DNA of 64,000 nt from Salibacterium aidingense DSM 18341 (GTDB taxonomy: Bacteria; Bacillota; Bacilli; Bacillales; Marinococcaceae), in contig NZ_AUCI01000003.1 in assembly GCF_000429685.1 (NCBI RefSeq), positions 186,001 to 250,000 on the forward strand, read 5' to 3'. The notes below the pieces were generated by a model. That model saw only the letters and a program-made list of their open reading frames with translations, had not been told where the DNA came from and did no database searches. The first letter of the stretch is position 1. Every line of letters starts with the position of its first letter. Both the position numbers and the translations under genes were made by a program. Of this stretch, positions 44,350 through 53,002 are shown piece after piece.

Positions 44350-44377
44350 ATTGTACGATATTGAAATAAAATGTCAA
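44350..44377 (-). promoter_or_regulatory. sigma-A promoter of the MurNAc operon
   Basis: Minus-strand perfect TTGACA, 16 bases and TACAAT, about 30 bases before the kinase start. It is one of the strongest matches in the window. Confidence 0.85.
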
Positions 44378-44380
44378 TAT

Positions 44381-44409
44381 ATTTTAAAATTTTTGTTTTA
44401 AAATTTTAA
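44381..44409. promoter_or_regulatory. tandem AT palindromes upstream of the MurNAc promoter
   Basis: ATTTTAAAAT at 44381-44390 and TTTTAAAATTTTAA from 44396 lie directly upstream of the -35. They could be the RpiR operator or an UP element for RNA polymerase. Being A/T only, the symmetry may also be chance. Confidence 0.35.
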
Positions 44410-44576
44410 TAATATATGTTGATTTGCTATCACAGTCCATTAAAAATCTTTAAAATAACAATTAAAATATAAACATTCTTCATTTCCAGCAAAGATGCGT
44501 CTTAAAATATTAGTCTGATACGATTCATATACCTCAAAATCCAAAAGGGGCACCCAAACATACAAATTCTGATACT

Positions 44577-44615
44577 AAAAAAAGCACTTTTGCGTCTTGA
44601 TACAAAAGTGCTTTT
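44577..44615 (-). terminator. terminator of the recD2/zinc-ribbon unit
   Basis: Minus-strand AAAAGCACTTTTG and CAAAAGTGCTTTT form a 13-base stem with a ten-base loop and a seven-T tail. The stop codon of the zinc-ribbon gene lies in the first arm. Confidence 0.9.
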
Positions 44616-44802
44616 ACCCTTCTTCTAAATACCACTGTTTTCCGAATAGATCGTCCAGACAGCAGAGGGTGCCGTCTTCTTCTACCTGGTAGAGGGTGTA
44701 TTCGCCATCTTCCACGGTCCATTCGACAAAACAGTCCCAGCAGTAATAATGGTCTGTTCCAAGTTTTCCGGTTGTTTTTGATTTGCAATATGGGCAGTAC
44801 AT
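44614..44802 (-). CDS. small zinc-ribbon protein, unknown function
   Basis: A 62-residue protein with CPYCKSK and CWDC, a four-cysteine zinc-ribbon layout, and a third pair CC further on. Acidic residues dominate the C-terminus. The ATG lies 13 bases after AAAGGAAC, which is long, so initiation may be weak or elsewhere. It follows recD2 on the same strand and ends in a strong terminator. I do not recognise the family. Confidence 0.65.
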   Translation of the reverse strand: MYCPYCKSKTTGKLGTDHYYCWDCFVEWTVEDGEYTLYQVEEDGTLCCLDDLFGKQWYLEEG

Positions 44803-44897
44803 GCAGGCATACCGTTCCTTTAAAATAATTTTTCATTGTCAGTATCCATGTTAACCCAATAACTGCAAAAATATACATAAAGGAAATAATAGTTGGT

Positions 44898-47186
44898 TTA
44901 TTCGTGGTCCTTTTCCGTTAATTTCTCTTTCAGCATCGTATACCGTTCATCTTTGCTTTCGTTATCTACTGCAAATTGCAGAGCCTGTTCCTCGCCTGTT
45001 ATAATCAAATAATCTCTTGCCCGGGTGACAGCGGTATACAGCAGGTTTCGTTTCAGCATCCGCCGGTAGGACATCAGTACGGGGGTTACAACAATCGGAA
45101 ATTCGCTGCCCTGGGCTTTATGAATGGAGGAACAGTAAGCCAGCATAATTTGGTTTAAATCCTGACGGGTATAGGTCACTTCTTTTCCATCAAAGGACAA
45201 TACAATCTGCATCTGCCTGTCTTCGGTTTCTTTCGCTTCAAAAATCGCTTCCACTGTGCCTCTGTCTCCATTAAATACCTGGTCTTCCGGATTATTGACC
45301 AGTTGGAGAATAACATCCCCCTTAGAATAAACCGCCTCCCCGAAGGTTACCTTTCTTGCTTTATGTTCAGGGGGATTAAACAGCTGCTGTAGTCTTTTAT
45401 TTAATTCGTGAACACCGGCCGGTCCTTTGTACATGGGAGCAAGCACTTGAATATCCATCGGGCTGTATCCTTTTTTCACAGCTCCGGCACATACCTGTTC
45501 AATTAGATCGGCTGCATGCTGTCTGCCGCACGGGAAAAAGCGCCGGTCGGAATACGCCGCCCTAAGGTCCTGCGGAAGGCTTCCCTGTTTTATGGAGTGG
45601 GCAAGCTGGATAATCGAGGATCCCTCTGCCTGCCGGTACACCACAGAAAGCGCTGTGACCGGAACGACAGCAGATTCCATTAAATCACTGAGGACCTGTC
45701 CTGGACCAACGGATGGAAGCTGATCCTCATCTCCAACTAAAATAACCTGCATTCCTTCCGGGATAGAGCGGAATAACTGATTGGCCAGCCACATATCCAC
45801 CATCGACACTTCATCGACAATTAGAAGTTTTCCTTCCAATGGTTCCTCTTCGTCTTTTTCAAATGCTTCTTCTTCCCCTTCCCCGCTGTACCCTAATAGT
45901 TTGTGAATCGTATAAGCAGCCAGTCCAGTTGATTCTTTCACCCGTTTGGCTGCTCTTCCTGTAGGAGCGGCCAAAAGAACGGGGAAGGGTTCCTCTTTCT
46001 TATACCGGCTGGGATCCAGCGAAAAATCATGCAGTTTTGAAAACATTTCTACAATCGCCCGGATGACCGTGGTTTTTCCTGTACCCGGACCGCCGGTCAT
46101 GATCATCAGAGGGGATTCCAATGCCCCGCGTATCGCTTCCTTCTGCTGTTCCGCATATTCAATTTCGAATTTTTCCTCCGTTTCACCAAGGGCTTTTAAA
46201 AATTCCTCCTCGGAATAATGGACTTCTGCTAAACCAGCAGCTGCCATCTTTTTAACTTTTGTTACAAATCCTTTTTCGGCAAAATACAGGGAGGGCATGT
46301 AAACACGCTGTTCTTCTTCTTCTATCATTTTGTCTTCTTCTATTAAATGAAGCAATGCTTCATTCAGTAATTCCTCTGTAATTTGAAACCCCTGATCGCT
46401 TAATAGTTGTTTTGATTCTTCTAGCAGCAGGGCAGCCGGAATATATACATGTCCGTCCTGCATAGTCTTTTCAAACAAAATATAAAGCATACCTGCTTTT
46501 AAGCGTTCCGGGTCATCCTGTTTTATACCCATATTGCGGCCCAGCTTGTCTGCTTTGTAGAATCCGATCCCATCTATATCCCAAACCAGCTGATAAGGGG
46601 TGTCCTGGATCACTTCAAATGTTTTTTCTCTATAAGCATGGTAGATCTTAACCGCCAGATCCATCCCAAATCCATATTGGGTCAGCATCGTCATCGCCCG
46701 TTCCATGCCCTGATTTTCAAGCATGGCTTCGTAAATATTCTGCCGGGTTTTTTCGTTCAGGCCCTTTATCTGTTTCAGCTTTTCCTTATCATCCAGAATG
46801 ACCGAAATAACATCCTGCCCAAAAAGGTCTACCATTTTTTCAGCTGTTTTTTCCCCGATGCCCGGAAACCGATCACTGGATAAATACAGAATCAACGCAT
46901 CTTTTTCGGTGGGAAGCTCTTTTTTAAACGATTGGACATGATACTGTCTACCAAAACGGGGATGTTCCTTAAACTGTCCTTCAAACCGATACCGCTCTTC
47001 TGTTTCTATCATCGGAAAATGACCAACGGCTGTTACTTTCTTTTCCTTACAGTCCTCGGAAGCTTCTTTGACTTTCATAAGCAGGACCGTATATCCGTTA
47101 TCTTCATTCCGGAAAATAATATGTAGCACGGTACCGCTGATATAGGAGTCTGAATTGGGTTCGTTCGTATAAGAAACGCCTGCCAT
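44898..47186 (-). CDS. recD2: RecD2 (YrrC) 5'-3' DNA helicase
   Basis: RecD2 is an SF1B helicase for DNA repair and replication-fork maintenance that works without RecBC. The 762-residue protein has an N-terminal OB-like and helix-hairpin-helix extension (FPGIGEKTAEKMVDLFG, LNEKTRQNIYEAML), Walker A MTGGPGTGKTTVIRAIV near 345, Walker B LLIVDEVSMVDMWLANQLF and the late motif ITYTRQ-type region ending VTRARDYLIITG. GGAGGGTTG precedes the ATG. It follows yrrB by 16 bases. Confidence 0.96.
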   Translation of the reverse strand: MAGVSYTNEPNSDSYISGTVLHIIFRNEDNGYTVLLMKVKEASEDCKEKKVTAVGHFPMIETEERYRFEGQFKEHPRFGRQYHVQSFKKELPTEKDALILYLSSDRFPGIGEKTAEKMVDLFGQDVISVILDDKEKLKQIKGLNEKTRQNIYEAMLENQGMERAMTMLTQYGFGMDLAVKIYHAYREKTFEVIQDTPYQLVWDIDGIGFYKADKLGRNMGIKQDDPERLKAGMLYILFEKTMQDGHVYIPAALLLEESKQLLSDQGFQITEELLNEALLHLIEEDKMIEEEEQRVYMPSLYFAEKGFVTKVKKMAAAGLAEVHYSEEEFLKALGETEEKFEIEYAEQQKEAIRGALESPLMIMTGGPGTGKTTVIRAIVEMFSKLHDFSLDPSRYKKEEPFPVLLAAPTGRAAKRVKESTGLAAYTIHKLLGYSGEGEEEAFEKDEEEPLEGKLLIVDEVSMVDMWLANQLFRSIPEGMQVILVGDEDQLPSVGPGQVLSDLMESAVVPVTALSVVYRQAEGSSIIQLAHSIKQGSLPQDLRAAYSDRRFFPCGRQHAADLIEQVCAGAVKKGYSPMDIQVLAPMYKGPAGVHELNKRLQQLFNPPEHKARKVTFGEAVYSKGDVILQLVNNPEDQVFNGDRGTVEAIFEAKETEDRQMQIVLSFDGKEVTYTRQDLNQIMLAYCSSIHKAQGSEFPIVVTPVLMSYRRMLKRNLLYTAVTRARDYLIITGEEQALQFAVDNESKDERYTMLKEKLTEKDHE

Positions 47187-47202
47187 GACTCAACCCTCCG
47201 GA

Positions 47203-47862
47203 TTATTCTTCCAGCATTTTCTCCGCCTGCTCTTTTCCATTCAGAGCCAGCATATGATCCGGCTGCGCTTCCACCGCCTTCTCAAAATAGGTAATGGCTT
47301 CACGGACGCTGTCCTTCATCAGACTGGCTACTCCTAAATTATAATAAGCATCGGCATGTTTGTCATCCTCTTCCACCACTTGTTGAAATTGAGTTACTGC
47401 TTCATCAAGCTGTTCGGTCCGGGCCAGGCACATGCCATAATAAAATCTGGCTTCGGTATCCGATTCGTCCCATTCAAGAGCACGCTGAAAACAGGCAAGG
47501 GCATGGGCCGTTTTTTCCGTCTGATAATACGCCAGTCCCATCATATAATGAAGGCTTCCGTCGTCGAGACCAGCTTTATGGGCCTGCTGATACAACTTTA
47601 ACGCTTCTGCGTATTCTTCTGCATTATAGGATACATTTCCTGCACCATATAAAGCTGCAGCTGCGTTTGGATCGATATTTAAGGACCGCTGGTAAAAAGA
47701 AAGCGCTCTTTCCGACTCTCCCACTTCGGCAAGGATATTACCAAAATTAATGTACGCTGTGGCATCGTCCGGATTTTTTTCTATCGCTTTATTTAATAAT
47801 TCCAGCGCTTCTTCAAACTCTCCCTTCGCGATAGCTTCGATTGCTTTTTCATTTTCATCCAT
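47203..47862 (-). CDS. yrrB: YrrB, TPR-repeat protein
   Basis: A 219-residue protein made almost wholly of about six tetratricopeptide repeats (for example ATAYINFGNILAEVGESERA, ARFYYGMCLARTEQLDEAV). TPRs bind partner proteins; B. subtilis YrrB lies between mnmA and recD2 and its partner is uncertain. AAAAGGGG precedes the ATG. Confidence 0.93.
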   Translation of the reverse strand: MDENEKAIEAIAKGEFEEALELLNKAIEKNPDDATAYINFGNILAEVGESERALSFYQRSLNIDPNAAAALYGAGNVSYNAEEYAEALKLYQQAHKAGLDDGSLHYMMGLAYYQTEKTAHALACFQRALEWDESDTEARFYYGMCLARTEQLDEAVTQFQQVVEEDDKHADAYYNLGVASLMKDSVREAITYFEKAVEAQPDHMLALNGKEQAEKMLEE

Positions 47863-47908
47863 TTTTATACCCCTTTTCTTCCCAATAATAGAAAGAGGGA
47901 AAACGCGG

Positions 47909-49036
<1,128 letters not shown>

Positions 49037-49058
49037 TCACCTCCGTTCTTATGCGTCT

Positions 49059-50207
49059 TTACAATACCGCTGCCGACATTCTATCTATTATCTTTTTTAT
49101 TTCACCGGCCATATATTCCATCTCTTCCAGGGTATTTTCCCGGCCGAAACTGAATCGCACCGAAGCATTTGCTCGTTCCTGTCCGGGATACATGGCTTCC
49201 AGAACATGGGAGGGCTCGACCGATCCAGCTGTACAGGCAGAACCACTCGAGGCTGATATGCCGGCCAAATCCAATTGAACAAGAAATGATTCAACCTGAA
49301 TCCCCGGAAAGAATATATTCACAATATGCGGGAGTTTCCCATCTCCCGGTCCATTTATTTTAAATGATACCCCTTCATTCTGCAAACAAGTTACAAAATG
49401 CTCCCTTAAGGCCTGATAATGCTCATACCGGCTGCTTTTCTGTGCCATGGCGGATTCTGCTGCGGCAGAAAAACCTGCAGCCGCAGGAACGTTTTCCGTA
49501 CCTGCTCGTCGTTTTCTTTCCTGTTCCCCGCCTGTCAGGCTCGGAATGAGGCTTGTGCCTTTCTTGACATACAAAAAGGCTGCACCCTTAGGTCCGTTAA
49601 TTTTGTGGGAGGAAGCAGTCAGCATCGTGACAGGCACAGCAGTGATATCAATGTCTTCCAGACCGTAGGATTGGACCGCATCTGTATGAAAAGCGATCCC
49701 GTCCAAGGCCGCTGTTTCTGCAATCTCCTTAATAGGCTGCAATGTCCCAACTTCATTGTTTCCATGCATGATTGTAATAAGAATAGTGTCATCCGTGACA
49801 ACTTCTTTCACCTGCTCTGCTGTAACCCGTCCTTGTTGGTCTACAGGCAGATAAGTGACCTGAAAACCTTCTTTTTCCAATTTTTCACACGTATGAAGCA
49901 CTGCATGATGTTCGACAGCAGTCGTAATAATGTGGGTGCCTTTATTTTTGTGAGCTTTCACATAACCGGTGATCGCAAGGTTATCTGCTTCTGTGCCACT
50001 GCTAGTTAAAACCAGCTCTTCTGCTTCAGCTCCAATGGTAGACGCGAGCGTTCTTCTGGCACGATCCAGTTCCTTGCGTGCCTCTCTGCCATGGGAGTGA
50101 ATACTGGAAGGGTTGCCGAAATTCGTTTGAAGCACCTTCATCACCGCTTCAGCCGCAACAGGCGCTACTGGTGTCGTCGCGGCATGATCCACATATACAC
50201 TGCGCAT
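49059..50207 (-). CDS. yrvO: cysteine desulfurase, YrvO-type (IscS-like)
   Basis: A 382-residue PLP enzyme that takes sulfur from cysteine. The PLP lysine is in TASSHKINGPKGAAF and the persulfide cysteine in ASSGSACTAGSVEPSHV, with the long IscS-type loop. In B. subtilis YrvO delivers sulfur directly to MnmA, the next gene here. It is 26 bases downstream of cymR, so its expression is tied to the cysteine repressor. GGGATGGTG precedes the ATG. Confidence 0.95.
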   Translation of the reverse strand: MRSVYVDHAATTPVAPVAAEAVMKVLQTNFGNPSSIHSHGREARKELDRARRTLASTIGAEAEELVLTSSGTEADNLAITGYVKAHKNKGTHIITTAVEHHAVLHTCEKLEKEGFQVTYLPVDQQGRVTAEQVKEVVTDDTILITIMHGNNEVGTLQPIKEIAETAALDGIAFHTDAVQSYGLEDIDITAVPVTMLTASSHKINGPKGAAFLYVKKGTSLIPSLTGGEQERKRRAGTENVPAAAGFSAAAESAMAQKSSRYEHYQALREHFVTCLQNEGVSFKINGPGDGKLPHIVNIFFPGIQVESFLVQLDLAGISASSGSACTAGSVEPSHVLEAMYPGQERANASVRFSFGRENTLEEMEYMAGEIKKIIDRMSAAVL

Positions 50208-50233
50208 ATTTTCACCATCCCGCCGTTTCTTTA

Positions 50234-50653
50234 TTAGATATAAAACATATAGTATTCATGATCATCGTCTCCTTTGTACGAAGAGAGATCCTCTAATGTT
50301 GTGCTGTCCAGTACATCTTTTACAGCGTCTCTTATTTTTATCCATAAGTCGCGCTTTGCCGGTTCTTCGTCATCCAACACTTCTACAGGACTAATCGGTC
50401 CTTCAAGTACACGGATAATATCCCCCGCTGTAATATCCGATGCTTCCTTTGTCAGCATATAGCCGCCGTGGGCACCGCGTACACTCTTAACCAGCATTGC
50501 ATTTCGGAGAGGAGCAATCAGTTGTTCCAGATAATGTTCAGATAACTGATGATCTTTTGCTATTGATTTTAAAGATACCGGCCCTTCACCGTATTTCTTT
50601 GCGAGTGCCATCATAATGGTCAGGCCGTAACGTCCTTTGGTTGATATTTTCAT
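50234..50653 (-). CDS. cymR: CymR, Rrf2-family repressor of cysteine metabolism
   Basis: CymR, in complex with CysK, represses sulfur-uptake and cysteine-synthesis genes when cysteine is plentiful. The 139-residue protein begins MKISTKGRYGLTIMMALA and has the helix-turn-helix SLKSIAKDHQLSEHYLEQL and the block GDIIRVLEGPISPVEVLDDE, close to B. subtilis CymR. It lacks the Fe-S cysteine set of IscR, as expected. ATG 50653 follows GAAGAGGTGG. The upstream yczE-like frame overlaps it by 68 bases. Confidence 0.96.
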   Translation of the reverse strand: MKISTKGRYGLTIMMALAKKYGEGPVSLKSIAKDHQLSEHYLEQLIAPLRNAMLVKSVRGAHGGYMLTKEASDITAGDIIRVLEGPISPVEVLDDEEPAKRDLWIKIRDAVKDVLDSTTLEDLSSYKGDDDHEYYMFYI

Positions 50654-51287
50654 GTTTTCCACCTCTTCCTACCAGTCGGTAAACAATTTTTTTGCATTGG
50701 GGCAGGGCAAATCCCACTACCTGCCCAATACCTAAACAAAAAAGGATCGTCCCGATAAAAACAGGACCCCCGAGCATCCATCCAATGAGTAATACACCAA
50801 TTTCCATTATGCCTCTTACCCTGGAAACTTTCCAACCCGTTTTTTCCTGAAGAGCCAGCATTAAACTGTCACGCGGCCCTGCTCCGCATTCAGGGGCAAT
50901 ATAGGTACCGATGCCGTATCCTATCACTACAATTCCGCAAAGCAGCATCAATAATTTCATAAGGAACATCTCAGGGGTGGATAACAATAATAAAAATATA
51001 TCAATAAACACTCCAACAAGAAACATGTTAAGAATCCCGCCAGCCTGCGGAAGTTCCCGCTGCAGAACCGCTGTTGTTCCAATGATTACAATGCCTGCAA
51101 TTATACTCCACGATCCTATTGTCAAGCCAAACTGCTTTTGCAGACCTATATGAAGAACATCCCAGGGCGCGCTTCCCAATTCAGCTGTAATCATTAATGC
51201 AATGCCGAATGACATAATAATAATGCCTGCCATAAAAATAAGCCACCTTTTTACAAGGTGTTCTTTTCTGCCAAAACTTCTCTCCAT
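50586..51287 (-). CDS. YczE/YyaS-family multipass membrane protein
   Basis: A 233-residue protein with five predicted helices and the family block GSAPWDVLHIGLQKQFGLTIG after helix 1 and GAGPRDSLMLAL after helix 4. Members are uncharacterised; one B. subtilis relative affects surfactin production. AGCAGGG precedes the ATG. The last 23 codons run into cymR in another frame, and that tail (GGKHENINQRTLRPDHYDG) is not hydrophobic, so it may be a recent extension. It is co-directional with cymR. Confidence 0.85.
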   Translation of the reverse strand: MERSFGRKEHLVKRWLIFMAGIIIMSFGIALMITAELGSAPWDVLHIGLQKQFGLTIGSWSIIAGIVIIGTTAVLQRELPQAGGILNMFLVGVFIDIFLLLLSTPEMFLMKLLMLLCGIVVIGYGIGTYIAPECGAGPRDSLMLALQEKTGWKVSRVRGIMEIGVLLIGWMLGGPVFIGTILFCLGIGQVVGFALPQCKKIVYRLVGRGGKHENINQRTLRPDHYDGTRKEIR

Positions 51288-51439
51288 GTTAACCCTGCTC
51301 TCTATCCCTGTGTAGCATTAATCAGCATCCAGCTAGCGTTGTAAAGTTTATTAATTCTTTGCCATTATAGCATGAATCCGGTAATATTTGCATGAAAGCT
51401 GATAAGCTTGAATCTTATCTGTTTATTCTGACCAATTTA

Positions 51440-51448
51440 TGTTATATT
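51440..51448 (+). promoter_or_regulatory. extended -10 promoter of the rarA transcript
   Basis: TGTTATATT forms a TG-extended -10; the -35 region is poor. It lies about 30 bases before the GC-rich element and 240 bases before rarA. Confidence 0.45.
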
Positions 51449-51470
51449 AGAACTGATGTTCTTACAAAGA

Positions 51471-51634
51471 AAAGTGCAAGCGCCCTGGGCAGCCGCGACA
51501 GGTTCTGGACCGGGCGCGCAGGGCAGCCTGCTGCTCGTTATAAAGAATGTTTGACTAAGAGCGTCATGACTTCTGACAACATTAGACTGATCCGCCTCCT
51601 ATGGCCTCCGAGCGGCTGGGCGCTGGAGCTGGAT
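51471..51634. repeat. GC-rich structured element in the rarA leader
   Basis: AGCGCCC (51479-51485) can pair with GGGCGCT (51618-51624) across about 130 bases, or GCGCCC (51480-51485) with the nearer GGGCGC (51512-51517), so two exclusive folds are possible. GCAAGCGCCC at the left and GCGCTGGAGCTGGAT at the right resemble, from memory, a dispersed Bacillaceae intergenic repeat. Base composition is richer in GC than the flanks. It lies between promoter and gene, so it would be transcribed in the rarA 5' UTR. Confidence 0.5.
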
Positions 51635-51690
51635 CTCGAATACGCGCGAAATTTATATTTCTTATCTTCCTGGAAAAGGAGCTCATTAAT

Positions 51691-52971
51691 ATGAACAAAC
51701 AGCAGCCTCTAGCTTACAGGCTCCGGCCCAGGACAATCGACGAAGTTATCGGCCAGGAGCATTTGCTCAGTGAAGGGAAATTACTGCACCGGATGATCCA
51801 GACAAGAAAATTAACTTCCATGATTTTGTATGGGCCGCCCGGCACCGGGAAAACCTCGATTGCTTCCGCCATAGCCGGAAGCACCGATACATCTTTTAAA
51901 ATGATGAATGCGGTCGAACATAATAAAAAAGATATGGAAATCGCAGTAGAGGAAGCGAAAATTTCGAACCAGCTTATCGTTATCATGGACGAGGTCCACC
52001 GGCTCGACAAAACAAAACAGGATTTTCTGCTCCCTCATCTGGAAAAAGGGCTTATTATTTTAATCGGAGCAACCACAGCGAACCCTTATCACGCGATTAA
52101 TCCAGCCATACGCAGCCGCTGTCAGATTTTTGAGCTTCATCGTCTATCGATAGAACATGTCGTTCAGGTCTTATTTCAGGCCTTGGAGAACACAGAAAGA
52201 GGACTGGGTTCCTATCGCGTCCATCTGGAGCACGACGCCGCCAGACATCTTGCCGAAGCCGGAGGAGGGGATTTAAGAACTGCTCTCGGAGCGCTTGAAT
52301 TAGCAGTCCTTTCCACACCTGAAAAGGAGGACGGCACTATCGTTATTGACCTCCCGATAGCAGAAGAGTGTATTCAGAAGAAAAGCTTTCAGCATGATAA
52401 AAACGGGGATGCCCACTATGACGTTTTATCTGCTTTTCAAAAATCTATCAGAGGGAGCGATGTTGATGCTGCGCTCCATTATTTAGCACGTTTGGTGGAA
52501 GCAGGAGATCTGGTTAGTATCGGCAGACGCCTCGTAGTCACCGCGTATGAAGATGTTGGACTTGCCAGTCCACAGGCCGGTCCAAGAGCTCTTGCCGCAG
52601 TAGAAGCAGCAGAGCGCCTTGGATTTCCGGAAGCCAGAATTCCGCTGGCTGACGTCGTTGTCGAATTATGCCTTTCCCCAAAATCCAACAGCGCTTATAT
52701 GGCGTTTGATACAGCGCGCCAGGCTATGCTTGAAAAAGGGACCCCGGAGATTCCGCTTCATCTTAAAGACGCCCACTATAAAGGGGCCGCCCAGCTTGGC
52801 CGTGGAAACACATATCAATATCCCCATAATGATCCGAGAGGCTGGGTTCCCCAGCAATACCTTCCGGATGCTCTCAAAGAAGACCAGTACTACGTTCCGA
52901 AAGATACGAGCAAATTTGAACGGACGCTTTCTGATGTTTATTATAAAATGAATAAAGACAGGCGGCCATAA
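51691..52971 (+). CDS. rarA: RarA (MgsA/YrvN) replication-associated AAA+ ATPase
   Basis: RarA acts at stalled forks. The 426-residue ATPase has YRLRPRTIDEVIGQEHLL at the N-terminus, Walker A YGPPGTGKTSIASAIA, Walker B VIMDEVHRLDKTKQDFLLP, the sensor LIGATTANPYHAINPAI and the C-terminal tetramerisation domain (AHYKGAAQLGRGNTYQYPH). ATG 51691 has AAAAGGAG nine bases upstream. An in-frame ATG 90 bases earlier lies in the GC-rich repeat and adds no family sequence. A terminator shared with the convergent kinase gene follows. Confidence 0.96.
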   Translation: MNKQQPLAYRLRPRTIDEVIGQEHLLSEGKLLHRMIQTRKLTSMILYGPPGTGKTSIASAIAGSTDTSFKMMNAVEHNKKDMEIAVEEAKISNQLIVIMDEVHRLDKTKQDFLLPHLEKGLIILIGATTANPYHAINPAIRSRCQIFELHRLSIEHVVQVLFQALENTERGLGSYRVHLEHDAARHLAEAGGGDLRTALGALELAVLSTPEKEDGTIVIDLPIAEECIQKKSFQHDKNGDAHYDVLSAFQKSIRGSDVDAALHYLARLVEAGDLVSIGRRLVVTAYEDVGLASPQAGPRALAAVEAAERLGFPEARIPLADVVVELCLSPKSNSAYMAFDTARQAMLEKGTPEIPLHLKDAHYKGAAQLGRGNTYQYPHNDPRGWVPQQYLPDALKEDQYYVPKDTSKFERTLSDVYYKMNKDRRP

Positions 52972-52991
52972 AAGCGGTCCCGCCTGTCTTT
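52954..52991. terminator. bidirectional terminator between rarA and the histidine kinase
   Basis: A perfect 12-base stem AAAGACAGGCGG/CCGCCTGTCTTT. The rarA stop lies in the loop and the kinase stop is 12 bases beyond. Confidence 0.8.
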
Positions 52992-53002
52992 ATCCTTACT
53001 TC

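Noticed and set aside
49419-50009. 196-codon plus-strand frame antisense to the cysteine desulfurase
   Set aside because: It lies wholly inside a well-conserved gene, is rich in Cys, Phe, Arg and His as expected from a codon shadow, and has no ribosome-binding site.
51392-51690. Upstream extension of rarA and a frame in its leader
   Set aside because: The sequence is the GC-rich repeat; the conserved RarA start and a good ribosome-binding site are at 51691.
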